DNA of 64,000 bases, taken from Pandoraea sp. ASV26. GTDB taxonomy: Bacteria > Pseudomonadota > Gammaproteobacteria > Burkholderiales > Burkholderiaceae. The DNA lies in contig NZ_JAELTP010000003.1 of NCBI RefSeq assembly GCF_016428915.1, positions 1 through 64,000 on the forward strand. The letters run 5' to 3'. Under the pieces are notes generated by a model, which was not told the DNA's origin, did no database searches, and saw nothing but the letters and a program-made list of their open reading frames with translations. Position 1 is the stretch's first letter; each line of letters opens with the position of its first letter. A program made the translations under genes and the position numbers. This document shows positions 43,463 through 52,739 of the stretch, piece after piece.

Positions 43463-45135
43463 TCAGCCGGTAGCGCCGCCCTTGTTGGCAGGCTGGGCGA
43501 GCGCCGCGTACTTCGCCAGTACCCCTCGCGTGTAACGCGGTGCGGGAGCCTTCCAGGCGGCGCGACGCCGCGCGAGTTCATCGTCCGGCACGTTCAGTTG
43601 CAGCAGCAGCTTGTGGGCGTCGATGGTGATCGAGTCGCCTTCGTGCACGAGTGCGATGGTGCCGCCCACGAACGCTTCCGGCGCAACGTGGCCGACCACC
43701 ATGCCCCACGTGCCGCCCGAGAACCGGCCGTCGGTGATGAAGCCGACCGTCTCGCCGAGGCCCTTGCCGATGATCGCCGAGGTCGGCGCGAGCATCTCCG
43801 GCATGCCGGGCCCCCCCTTCGGGCCGAGATAGCGCAGCACGAGGATGTCGCCCGACTGGATCTTGTCGCCGAGGATCGCGTCCATGGCGCTTTGCTCGTC
43901 GTCGAATACGCGCGCCGGGCCGGTGATGACCGGATTCTTCAGGCCGGTGATCTTGGCGACGGCGCCGTCTTCGGCCAGATTGCCCTTGAGGATCGCGAGA
44001 TGGCCTTCCTTGTACAGTGCGCGCTCGATAGGGAAGATCACCTGCTGGTCGGCGCGCGGCACCGAGGGCACGTCTTTCAGTTCTTCGGCGAGGGTGCGGC
44101 CGGTGATCGTCAGGCAATCGCCGTGCAGCAGGCCCGCGTCGAGCAGAATCTTCAGCACTTGCGGAATGCCGCCGGCCTTGTGCAAATCGGTCGCCACATA
44201 CTGGCCGGACGGCTTCAGATCGCAGATGACCGGCACGCGCGCACGAATGCGTTCGAAGTCCTCGATGTTCCATTCGACGTCAGCGGCGTGCGCGATGGCG
44301 AGATAGTGCAGCACGGCGTTGGTGGAGCCGCCCGTGGCCATGATGAGTGCCACGGCGTTCTCGATGGACTTGCGCGTGATGATGTCGCGCGGCTTGATGT
44401 CTTTCTTGACGGCTTCGATCAGCACTCGCGCCGACTCGGCGGCGGAGTCGACCTTCTCCTGATCGGGGTTGGCCATCGTCGACGAATACAGCAACGACAT
44501 GCCCAGCGCCTCGAACGACGAACTCATCGTGTTGGCCGTGTACATGCCGCCGCAGGAGCCGGTCGACGGACAGGCGTTCTTCTCGATGCCCTTGAAATCG
44601 GCCTCGGTCATGCGACCGGCCGTGAATTCGCCCACGGCCTCGAACGACGAGACGATGGTGAGATCCTTGCCCTTCCAGTTACCCGGCTTGATGGTGCCGC
44701 CGTAGACATAGATGCCCGGCACATTGATGCGCGCCAGCGCGATCATGCCGCCCGGCATGTTCTTGTCGCAGCCGCCGATCACGACCACGCCGTCCATCCA
44801 CTGCCCCTGCACGGCGGTCTCGATACAGTCGGCAATGACTTCGCGCGAGACGAGCGAGTACTTCATGCCCTCCGTGCCCATCGACATGCCGTCGGAAATG
44901 GTCGGGGTGCCGAACGTCTGGGGATTGGCCTGATGGGTCTTGATAGCGTCGACAGCCGCATCGGTGAGACGTTGCAGCCCCGCGTTGCACGGGGTGATCG
45001 TCGAATGGCCGTTGGCCACGCCGATCATCGGGTTGTCGAAGTCTTCTTCCTTGTAGCCCAGCGCGTAGTACATCGAGCGGTTGGGCGAGCGTGCCACGCC
45101 TTGCGTGATATTTCGCGAACGACGGTTGAATGCCA
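43463..45135 (-). CDS. ilvD: Dihydroxy-acid dehydratase, short type (probable [2Fe-2S])
   Basis: This DHAD has 557 residues, starting [33 protein letters not shown] at the ATG whose first base is 45136 on this strand. It has the cluster and active-site motifs [39 protein letters not shown] and [21 protein letters not shown]. Short DHADs of plant and mycobacterial type carry oxygen-resistant [2Fe-2S] clusters. It dehydrates dihydroxy acids in Ile/Val synthesis. A second, longer ilvD lies 236 bases upstream on the same strand. Confidence 0.93.
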
Positions 45136-45371
45136 TGACGGTCTCCTGTGGGGATGTGCCACGCCACTGGCTACCGCAGCGTTGTGCACAAACGTTGTTG
45201 TATCACGCTGTCATGCCGGTGGCATGGCGCAAATCCGGCCACGTCACCCAATGTCATTGCTGCGGCACGGCGGCGTTGCCTGCGAATCCTGCGCGGGAGC
45301 GGCCGGTCATCCCGCCTTGCGTGCCGCCGCTCCCGTGCAGACAAGTCGCTGTCCGCAGTCGAAACGCAGGA

Positions 45372-47240
45372 TCAGCCGCGCTTGCCCGGCTTCAATTGCG
45401 ACAGGTCGCGCACGGCGCCGCGATCGGCCGAGGTGGCCAGGGCCGCGTACGCTTGCAGCGCCTGCGAAACCACGCGCTCACGGTTCTCCGGCTGCCATGC
45501 CTTGTCGCCACGGGCTTCCATGGCGGCACGACGGCGGGCCAGTTCCTCGTCGGACACGGCCAGATGCATCTTGCGCTGGGTGATGTCGATCTCGATCACG
45601 TCACCGTCTTCCACCAGACCGATGGTGCCGCCCTCTGCCGCTTCCGGCGAGGCGTGGCCGATCACCAGACCCGAAGAACCGCCCGAGAAGCGGCCATCGG
45701 TGAACAGGGCGCACGTCTTGCCCAGACCCTTCGACTTCAGGTACGACGTCGGGTACAGCATTTCCTGCATGCCCGGGCCGCCCTTCGGGCCTTCGTAGCG
45801 GATCACGACCACGTCGCCCGGCTGCACCTTGTCGCCGAGAATGCCTTCGACGGCATCGTCCTGGCTTTCATACACGCGCGCACGGCCCGTGAAGACCCAC
45901 TGCGACTCGTCCACGCCTGCCGTCTTCACGATGCAGCCCTTCTCGGCGAGGTTGCCATAAAGCACGGCCAGACCGCCGTCCTTCGTGTAGGCGTGTTCCA
46001 TGTCGCGGATGCAACCGGTCTCGCGATTCAGATCGAGCGACGCGTAGGTCGACGACTGGCTGAACGCGACGGTCGTGGGCACACCGCCGGGGGCGGCGCT
46101 GTAGAAGGTGTGGGCCTTGTCGTCGGCACCGCCTGCCACGTCCCACTTGGCAATGGCGTTGCCGAGCGTGCCGCTGTGCACGTTGCCGCACGAGGTGTCG
46201 AGCAGGCCGCCGCGCGCGAGCTCACCCAGAATGCCGATGATGCCGCCCGCACGGTGCACGTCTTCGATGTGGTACTTGTCGGTCGCCGGCGCGGCCTTGC
46301 ACAGGCACGGCACTTTGCGCGAGATGCGGTCGATGTCGGCCATCTTGAAGTCGACACCGGCTTCCTGTGCGGCGGCCAGCAAGTGCAGAACGGTGTTGGT
46401 CGAGCCGCCCATGGCGACGTCGAGTGTCATGGCGTTCTCGAAGGCTGCCTTGGTGGCGATGTTGCGCGGCAGCACCGAGGCGTCGTCTTCCTGATAGTAG
46501 CGACGGCACAGGTCGACCACGAGACGGCCGGCTTGCTCGAACAGCCCGCGACGCCAGGCGTGCGTGGCCACGATGGTGCCGTTGCCCGGCAGTGCGAGAC
46601 CGATGGCTTCGGTCAGGCAGTTCATCGAATTGGCGGTGAACATGCCCGAGCACGAGCCGCACGTCGGGCAGGCGCTGCGCTCGATTTCCGCGACTTCGGC
46701 GTCGCTCACCTTCGGGTCGGCCGCCTTGATCATGGCGTCGATCAGGTCGATCTTGGCGATCACCTGACCGTCACCCGACTTGACCTTGCCCGCTTCCATC
46801 GGACCGCCCGAGACGAACACGACCGGAATGTTCAGGCGCATGGCGGCCATGAGCATGCCCGGGGTGATCTTGTCGCAGTTGGAAATGCAGACCATGGCGT
46901 CGGCGCAGTGCGCGTTGACCATGTACTCCACCGAGTCGGCGATCAGCTCGCGCGACGGCAGCGAGTACAGCATGCCGCCGTGACCCATGGCGATGCCGTC
47001 GTCCACGGCGATGGTGTTGAATTCCTTGGCCACACCGCCAGCCGCCTCGATCTCCTTGGCCACGACGGCGCCCAGATCGCGCAGGTGCACGTGACCCGGC
47101 ACGAACTGCGTGAAGGAGTTCACCACGGCGATGATCGGCTTGCCGAAGTCCTCGTCGGTCATGCCGGTGGCACGCCACAGGGCGCGGGCACCGGCCATGT
47201 TGCGGCCGTGAGTGGAGGTGCGGGAACGGTATTGAGGCAT
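45372..47240 (-). CDS. ilvD: Dihydroxy-acid dehydratase, long type (E. coli-like)
   Basis: The 622-residue protein starts [53 protein letters not shown], the E. coli IlvD N-terminus. It has [36 protein letters not shown] and [22 protein letters not shown]. coli-type enzymes carry an oxygen-sensitive [4Fe-4S] cluster. It catalyses the same dehydration as its shorter neighbour. A LysR regulator is divergent from it. The standard N-terminus sets the start; a longer frame upstream is not family-like. Confidence 0.95.
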   Translation of the reverse strand: MPQYRSRTSTHGRNMAGARALWRATGMTDEDFGKPIIAVVNSFTQFVPGHVHLRDLGAVVAKEIEAAGGVAKEFNTIAVDDGIAMGHGGMLYSLPSRELIADSVEYMVNAHCADAMVCISNCDKITPGMLMAAMRLNIPVVFVSGGPMEAGKVKSGDGQVIAKIDLIDAMIKAADPKVSDAEVAEIERSACPTCGSCSGMFTANSMNCLTEAIGLALPGNGTIVATHAWRRGLFEQAGRLVVDLCRRYYQEDDASVLPRNIATKAAFENAMTLDVAMGGSTNTVLHLLAAAQEAGVDFKMADIDRISRKVPCLCKAAPATDKYHIEDVHRAGGIIGILGELARGGLLDTSCGNVHSGTLGNAIAKWDVAGGADDKAHTFYSAAPGGVPTTVAFSQSSTYASLDLNRETGCIRDMEHAYTKDGGLAVLYGNLAEKGCIVKTAGVDESQWVFTGRARVYESQDDAVEGILGDKVQPGDVVVIRYEGPKGGPGMQEMLYPTSYLKSKGLGKTCALFTDGRFSGGSSGLVIGHASPEAAEGGTIGLVEDGDVIEIDITQRKMHLAVSDEELARRRAAMEARGDKAWQPENRERVVSQALQAYAALATSADRGAVRDLSQLKPGKRG

Positions 47241-47449
47241 GGTCGTCTCTGAATCGCTGTGCTTGTGGGATGAACGAAATTCGGGGCCGTCAGGCTTTGT
47301 TTTGACTGAAGTCGGGCGGGATCGGATGTCTGCGGGCAAAGCCGCCAACGCCACGAGTCGTGCCAGTGTCGGCCGGACGTCAAGATTCGTCTTTCCTTAG
47401 ATGCTTGTCAAATATATTATTCAACTCGGATTGGGTCGAAAAAAATATC

Positions 47450-48406
47450 ATGGATCTCCGTCAGTTCAGGTACTTCGTCGCGGTGGCCGAAGAGCGTCAT
47501 TTCGGACGCGCCGCGCAGCGTCTGTCGATGACGCAGCCACCGCTTTCGCAGCAGATCCGGGCATTGGAGGCGTCGCTGGGTGCGCCGCTGTTCGTACGGA
47601 CCAACCGGTCCGTGGAGTTGACGGCAGTGGGTCGTCAATTGCTGCCCGAGGTGCGGCGCATTCTGGCCGACGCCGATGCGCTGCCCGCGCTCGCGCAAGG
47701 ACTGGCGCACGGCGAAGTGGGAACGCTCTCGCTGGGGTTCGTCTCGACGGCGGACTACGGCATTCTGCCGCCCCTGTTGCGCCAGTTCGGCGAGCGTTAC
47801 CCACGGGTGCGCCTGCAACTGCTCGAAGCGACGAGCGACGTGCAGGTCGAAGCGCTCATGGACGGTCGCATCGATGCGGGCCTCTTCATTCCGCCAGTGC
47901 CCGCGCGTTACGCCAACGAACTCTCCTATCTGCCGATCGTTCGCGAGCCGCTGATGCTGGCGCTACCCGCCGGGCGCGGGGATGCCGGCGCCGAGGGCCA
48001 CGCTGCCGACGCCCGGTCCGGTCAGCCGGGCGAGGCCGTGAGTCTGGCGGACTTTGCCGACGAGCCGCTCGTCATCTTCCCGCGTCGCGTGGCACCGGCG
48101 TTCTACGACATCATCATGGGATGCTACGCCGCGCTTGGCCTCACGCCGCGCGTGGGGCAGGAAGCGATTCAGATGCAGACCATCGTGAGTCTGGTGTCGG
48201 CGGGCATGGGGGTAGCGCTGGTGCCGCAGTCGCTCTGCCATCTGCGACGCACCGGCGTGACCTACCGTGCGCTGCGCGAAACCAGCACGTTGATCGAGAC
48301 AGGGTTGCTCTGGCGTACGGCCGAAGTCACACCGGTGCTCGAAGGCTTTCTCGAAACGGCACGGGGCGTGGCGCATACGCCGCCGGGGGCGACGCTCTCG
48401 ACCTGA
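47450..48406 (+). CDS. LysR-family transcriptional regulator
   Basis: The 318-residue protein opens with the LysR HTH (MDLRQFRYFVAVAEERHFGRAAQRLSMTQPPLSQQIRALEASLGAPLFVRTNRSVELTAVG). The periplasmic-binding-like effector domain follows (LGFVSTADYGILPPLLRQFGERYPRVRLQLLEA). The N-terminus is close to the CatR/BenM-type subgroup. A hydrophilic Gly/Ala/Glu-rich insertion lies at GRGDAGAEGHAADARSGQPGEAV. It is divergent from the long ilvD, separated by about 210 AT-richer bases that include TTGTCAAATATATTATTCAA, so it may regulate the ilvD pair. Confidence 0.88.
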   Translation: MDLRQFRYFVAVAEERHFGRAAQRLSMTQPPLSQQIRALEASLGAPLFVRTNRSVELTAVGRQLLPEVRRILADADALPALAQGLAHGEVGTLSLGFVSTADYGILPPLLRQFGERYPRVRLQLLEATSDVQVEALMDGRIDAGLFIPPVPARYANELSYLPIVREPLMLALPAGRGDAGAEGHAADARSGQPGEAVSLADFADEPLVIFPRRVAPAFYDIIMGCYAALGLTPRVGQEAIQMQTIVSLVSAGMGVALVPQSLCHLRRTGVTYRALRETSTLIETGLLWRTAEVTPVLEGFLETARGVAHTPPGATLST

Positions 48407-48667
48407 GGGTTCGCGGGTGCCGGCAGCGGTTCATGATGGTTCGATATTGTCTGCATGCGCGGGCCTTGCGTTAGCCTGCCGCGAGCGGGGGCGCTCGTGG
48501 TATCGTGCTGCCCATCCCAATGCACGCCGGGGTGCCTCCGATGAGGGGCGATGTCCGGTGTGTCGCACGGTGGCAGCCGATGACGGCACGGTTTCGCGTT
48601 GAGCGTGCCGCCTCGTGTCGTTTGCGCGCTGATGGAACTTTTGTTCACGAATCGATTCTTCTGATCC

Positions 48668-49564
48668 ATGCTGATTCATCCTCAATTCGACCCGGTCGCG
48701 ATTCATCTCGGCCCGCTCGCCATCCGCTGGTACGGCCTGATGTATCTGGTCGGCTTCATCCTGTTCCTGCTCGTGGGGCGGCTGCGCGTGCGTCAGCCTT
48801 CCATCGCGGCGCAAGGCTGGAAGGCGCAGGATCTCGACGACATGCTGTTTTACGGCGTGCTCGGCGTGATTCTCGGCGGACGCCTTGGCTATGTGGTCTT
48901 CTACAAGCTGTCGTTCTATCTGGCGAATCCGCTCGACATCTTCAAGGTGTGGGAGGGCGGCATGTCGTTTCACGGCGGCTTCCTCGGCGTGCTCGTCGCC
49001 ATGTGGTTGTTCTCGCGCCGTCGTGGCCATCCGCTGCTCGAAGGCACCGATCTCATCGCGCCGATGATTCCGCTGGGACTCGCCGCCGGCCGTCTGGGCA
49101 ATTTCATCAACGGTGAGCTGTGGGGCCGCGTGACGTCGCCCGATTCGCGCTTTGCCATGCTGTTCCCGCAAGCCGCCGCCGAAGACGCGCAGTGGGTGTT
49201 TGCGCATCCGCAAGCCATGGCCGATCAGGCGATGGCGGCGGTGTTCGCCCAGTTCCACGGACTGCCGCGTTATCCATCGCAGTTGTTCGAAGTCGCGCTC
49301 GAAGGCGTGGCGTTGTTCCTGCTGCTTTGGTTCTTCTCGCGCCGCGCGCGTCCGGTCGGGGCGGTGTCCGCCATGTTCCTGATCGGCTATGGCGCGTTCC
49401 GCTTCCTCGCAGAATTCACGCGCGAGCCCGACGCGTTCCTCGGTTTGCTCTCATTCGGTCTGTCGATGGGCCAATGGCTGTCGCTGCCGATGGTCGTGGC
49501 GGGCGTCATCCTGCTCGTGTGGTCGTATCGCCGCCCGCGCGATGTTCGCGCCGCTCATGGCTGA
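48668..49564 (+). CDS. lgt: Prolipoprotein diacylglyceryl transferase
   Basis: The 298-residue protein has about seven membrane segments. The Lgt signature [20 protein letters not shown] is present, and the N-terminus is [30 protein letters not shown] with the conserved HGGFLGVL. It transfers diacylglycerol from phosphatidylglycerol to the lipobox cysteine of prolipoproteins. It is probably monocistronic, with a terminator about 80 bases downstream. Confidence 0.96.
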   Translation: MLIHPQFDPVAIHLGPLAIRWYGLMYLVGFILFLLVGRLRVRQPSIAAQGWKAQDLDDMLFYGVLGVILGGRLGYVVFYKLSFYLANPLDIFKVWEGGMSFHGGFLGVLVAMWLFSRRRGHPLLEGTDLIAPMIPLGLAAGRLGNFINGELWGRVTSPDSRFAMLFPQAAAEDAQWVFAHPQAMADQAMAAVFAQFHGLPRYPSQLFEVALEGVALFLLLWFFSRRARPVGAVSAMFLIGYGAFRFLAEFTREPDAFLGLLSFGLSMGQWLSLPMVVAGVILLVWSYRRPRDVRAAHG

Positions 49565-50094
49565 GGACTCGCGCTAACGCTGCCGTCGCTCGGATTCAAG
49601 ACCGCGACGGTTCTGAGCGACCGACTACCGACCGAATCACCGACGGGGCTGCCACTAAAACTGGCGGCCCCGTTTTGTTTTTGAAGCCTCCCATAGCCCA
49701 ATGCGGAAGATTTGTTGCATCCGCCGAAGGCGTGTCCCGCTCGGTTGGATACCGTAAGGCCCCCCAAACATCTCTGGAAACTCCGTGAGTCGGAGTTGCT
49801 GGCACCCTGGAGGCTTTCGCATTGGGCGTGTTCGTGGTGGTATGCCGTTCGATGCAATGCGTGGCCGCGCGAACGAAACGGCGAGAACGCGTCGCGCAGT
49901 GGGCGGCGGTCAAGCAAATGATGGTGGATCTGAAGGCGGAAAACGCGGCATATATCGGGTTCGATCAGGCATCGAACAATACCGGGCGGGCCGTTTGGCC
50001 GATCAAGCGCGCCATTGACGGAGCGCTGCCCGGTGACGCCGAGCAGCAACGCCGTCGTTCTGCGTATTAACGCCCGCAGGCGAAGACCGGCCGT
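49565..50094. other. Gap between lgt and the GntR gene
   Basis: This 530-base stretch holds the lgt terminator. A doubtful frame at 49852-50070 (plus strand, about 72 codons, including MMVDLKAENAAYIGFDQASN) lacks a ribosome-binding site. It may be a degraded gene. Nothing else is convincing. Confidence 0.4.
49643..49683 (+). terminator. Rho-independent terminator of lgt
   Basis: ACGGGGCTGCCA and TGGCGGCCCCGT pair over 12 bases with one mismatch around a 7-base loop, followed by TTTGTTTTT. Confidence 0.85.
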
Positions 50095-50766
50095 TCATCC
50101 GGCACGTCGCTCCAGCGCTCGCAATGACGCCATCAGATCGGCGAAGCGTTCGCCCTGGACGGTGACGTGAGCGCGAAGGCGTTCCGATGCTGCCTCGGCG
50201 TCGCCCGCCTCGATGGCGCGAAACACGGCGTCGTGCTCTGAGAACGACTGGTTCGGCCGGTCGCGCACACGCAGTTGCAAACGACGATAGACGCGCAGGC
50301 GCCGATGCAGTTGCAGCGCCGTTTCCTGTAAGTAGGCGTTGTGACTGGCCTGATAGATCAACGCATGGAAGTGCGCGTTGACTTCGTAATACGTGTCGAT
50401 GTCCCGGGCCTCGGCCGCCGCCCGGCTCGCTTCGTGTGTCTCGCGCAACGCCGCCAGTTCGTCTTCGGTGATGCGGCGCGCGGCCAGCCGTCCGCACATC
50501 GACTCCAGTTCCGCCATCACCTCGAACATCTCGCATAGTCGCTGCGGATCGATCTGCGCGACCACGGCACCTCGCCGAGGCCGTATCTCGATCACGCCGG
50601 ACGACGCCAACTGAATCAATGCCTCTCGCAGCGGTGTGCGCGACACGCCGAATGCGCTCGCCAGTTCGACCTCGTCGAGCCGCATGCCGGGCGGGTAATC
50701 GCCCACGGCTATCTTCTCTTCGATCGCCTGGCGCAGTGCTTCCGAACGCTTCGGTTTTACGGTCAT
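50095..50766 (-). CDS. GntR-family (FCD) regulator of the malonate cluster, MatR-like
   Basis: The 223-residue protein has an N-terminal winged HTH (SEALRQAIEEKIAVGDYPPGMRLDEVELASAFGVSRTPLREALIQLASSGVIEIRPRRGAVV). Its C-terminal FCD sensor domain has metal/ligand residues in the ARDIDTYYEVNAHFHALIYQASHN region. FCD regulators usually repress a neighbouring catabolic operon until an organic acid binds. The divergent TRAP-matA-matB cluster points to malonate. A candidate operator overlaps the divergent promoter. Confidence 0.9.
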   Translation of the reverse strand: MTVKPKRSEALRQAIEEKIAVGDYPPGMRLDEVELASAFGVSRTPLREALIQLASSGVIEIRPRRGAVVAQIDPQRLCEMFEVMAELESMCGRLAARRITEDELAALRETHEASRAAAEARDIDTYYEVNAHFHALIYQASHNAYLQETALQLHRRLRVYRRLQLRVRDRPNQSFSEHDAVFRAIEAGDAEAASERLRAHVTVQGERFADLMASLRALERRAG

Positions 50767-51105
50767 GACGCTCTCGCTCGGTCGTGTTTCGATCCCGTCA
50801 AACGGGCTGACGTGGGGGACATCGTTGCCAAAGTAACGCGTGAACCCCGCGTTGAAGATCGGGGTTAACGCCGAAAATGTATTTTTTGCGCGGCCATTTT
50901 GTATACACCGCGATAGATTAACTATACGATTTCATTCCGAGAGCGGCAACTCGCGCACTCGAAATACCCAAAAACAAAGCAGTCATCCGTACATGCAGTG
51001 CCGGCGAACCGGCGGTGCACCCGGGGCGTGTCTTCGACGCGTGCCGGGCAATGTCAGGCACCGGGCTTCGCTGGTTCATCACTGACAGAAGTCACAGGAG
51101 ACGCC
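50767..51105. promoter_or_regulatory. Divergent promoter region of the malonate cluster
   Basis: This gap is AT-rich near 50870-50940, which contrasts with the flanking genes. It contains the operator-like palindrome described separately. A candidate promoter is TTGTAT (50899-50904), an 18-base spacer and TATACG (50923-50928). No gene is convincing in it; a frame that begins upstream of the TRAP start lacks a signal peptide. Confidence 0.5.
50897..50912. promoter_or_regulatory. Candidate GntR/MatR operator (TGTATACA palindrome)
   Basis: The sequence TTTTGTATACACCGCG is centred on the perfect palindrome TGTATACA (50900-50907). From memory, the MatR site in Rhizobium malonate genes is TCTTGTATACACGAGA, which matches at the TTGTATACAC core. 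It overlaps the -35 of a candidate promoter for the TRAP operon, as a repressor site would. Confidence 0.6.
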
Positions 51106-52152
51106 ATGGAGACAACCCTTTCCCCGCTGCGGCGGCAACTCATGCTCGGTGCCGCCTCGGCACTCGTGACCGGTGGTCTGGCCAGCCCGTGGGGCAGCGC
51201 ATTCGCGCAAACCGGCCCCCTCAAAATTTCCCATCAGTTCCCCGGCGGCACCCTCACCGAGGGCGATTTCCGCGACCGGCTATGCCGCAAGTTCGCGCAG
51301 GACGTCGAGAAACGCACCAACGGCGCGCTCAAGTTTCAGGTCTACCCGGGCAGCTCGCTCATGAAGACCAATGCGCAGTTCTCGGCGCTGCGCCGCGGGG
51401 CACTCGATCTGTCGCTCTATCCGCTGCCTTATGCGGGCGGAGAGGTGCGCGAACTCAACATCGGTCTGATGCCGGGACTCGTGACGTCCTACGCACAGGG
51501 CGCCGCCTGGCGCAACGGCGAGATCGGCAAGGTCATCACGGACGTGCTCGCCGAGAAGAACATCGTGATCGTGAGCTGGGTCTGGCAGGCGGGGGGTGTC
51601 GCGAGCCGTTCCAAGCCGCTGGTGACGCCCGAAGACGCCAGGGGCCTCAAGGTGCGCGGCGGCAGCCGCGAGATGGACATGATGCTCAAGGAGGCCGGTG
51701 CGGCCGTCATCTCGTTGCCGTCGAACGAACTCTACGCCGCGATGCAGACTGGCGCGATGGACGCGGCGATGACGTCGTCGACCAGCCTGATGTCGTTCCG
51801 TCTCGAAGAGGTCTCGAAGCATCTGACCACGGGACGCAACAAGTCGTACTGGTTCATGCTCGAGCCGCTGCTCATGTCCAAGCCGATCTTCGACAAACTG
51901 CCGAAAGATCAACAGCAGGCGATTCTGCAAGTCGGGGCGGAACTGGAGTCGTTCGGCATGCAAGCGGCCAGGGCCGACGATGCGCAGATCGCCAGCGTGT
52001 ACACCAAGGCCGGTGCGAAGGTCTACGACCTCGACGAGGTGACGGTGACGAAGTGGCGCGACATTGCACGGCGCACCGCGTGGAAGGACTACGCGAGCAA
52101 GTCGGACACGTGCGCGAAATTGCTCGCGCTCGCCGAGAAGGTGTCTGCATGA
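51106..52152 (+). CDS. TRAP transporter substrate-binding protein (DctP family), probably for malonate
   Basis: The 348-residue protein has a signal peptide with a twin-arginine-like start (SPLRRQLMLGAASALVTGGL, cleavage near AFA|Q). The DctP fold shows LKISHQFPGGTLTEGDFRDRL, NIGLMPGLVTSYAQ and LKVRGGSREMDMMLKEAGAAVISLPSNELYAAMQTGAMDAAMTSSTS. The family Arg that salt-bridges a carboxylate is probably in KVRGGSR. CAGGAG lies upstream of the ATG. Transport of malonate is inferred from the decarboxylase and ligase downstream. Confidence 0.9.
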   Translation: METTLSPLRRQLMLGAASALVTGGLASPWGSAFAQTGPLKISHQFPGGTLTEGDFRDRLCRKFAQDVEKRTNGALKFQVYPGSSLMKTNAQFSALRRGALDLSLYPLPYAGGEVRELNIGLMPGLVTSYAQGAAWRNGEIGKVITDVLAEKNIVIVSWVWQAGGVASRSKPLVTPEDARGLKVRGGSREMDMMLKEAGAAVISLPSNELYAAMQTGAMDAAMTSSTSLMSFRLEEVSKHLTTGRNKSYWFMLEPLLMSKPIFDKLPKDQQQAILQVGAELESFGMQAARADDAQIASVYTKAGAKVYDLDEVTVTKWRDIARRTAWKDYASKSDTCAKLLALAEKVSA

Positions 52153-52739
52153 GCGGGGCCACCGTGAGCGCAGAGCCCGCGGTGGCGCGCACTCGCGTGC
52201 TGCGGCGGCTCGACGCCCTGTTGCAGGGCGTGAGCCGCCTGCTCATGATCGTGTGCATGCTGGCGCTGGTCGGCGCGGCGCTGGTGCTGAGTTACAGCGT
52301 GTTCGCGCGGCACGTGCTCAAGCTTGCCACCGACTGGCAGGACGAGGCTGCGGTGTTCCTGCTGGTCGGCGCGACCTTCGTGTCTGCCGCGCACGTGCAG
52401 CACCTGCGCGGGCACATCGGCATCGAAGCGGTCACGACGTTGCTCTCGCCGCGCGTGAACCGGGTGCGTCGATGGCTCGTGGACATCGTCACGTTCGCGT
52501 TCTGTGGCTTCTTCGCCTGGAAATCGTGGACGCTGTTCTGGGAAGCCTATACAGACGGCCAGACGAGCAGCTCGACATGGGGGCCGCCGCTGTCGATTCC
52601 CTATGGGCTGATGGCCTTCGGCATGACCTTGCTGACGGTGCAACTGCTGCTGCAAGTGGCGATTGGGACTTGTGAGATGGGGCAAACGCCGGGCCGGGGC
52701 ACACCGCTCGCGTCGGATCGCACGGGGGGACACGCATGA
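52149..52739 (+). CDS. TRAP transporter small membrane subunit (DctQ family)
   Basis: The 196-residue protein has four hydrophobic segments, beginning LLMIVCMLALVGAALVLSYSVFARHVL. The DctQ motif includes WQDEAAVFLLVGATFVSAAHVQHLRGHIGIE. Its start overlaps the binding-protein stop (ATGA) and its stop overlaps the next start in the same way, so all three TRAP genes are translationally coupled. Confidence 0.93.
   Translation: MSGATVSAEPAVARTRVLRRLDALLQGVSRLLMIVCMLALVGAALVLSYSVFARHVLKLATDWQDEAAVFLLVGATFVSAAHVQHLRGHIGIEAVTTLLSPRVNRVRRWLVDIVTFAFCGFFAWKSWTLFWEAYTDGQTSSSTWGPPLSIPYGLMAFGMTLLTVQLLLQVAIGTCEMGQTPGRGTPLASDRTGGHA

Noticed and set aside
43382-45583. Long plus-strand frame across the short ilvD
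   Set aside because: Antisense to a well-supported enzyme gene and lacking domains; mirror frames in GC-rich DNA stay open.
45081-47252. Long plus-strand frame across the long ilvD
   Set aside because: Same reason: antisense to a clear IlvD gene and with atypical composition.
49852-50070. Small frame between lgt and the GntR gene
   Set aside because: Weak start and no recognised domain; it may be a degraded fragment, so it is only mentioned in the region note.
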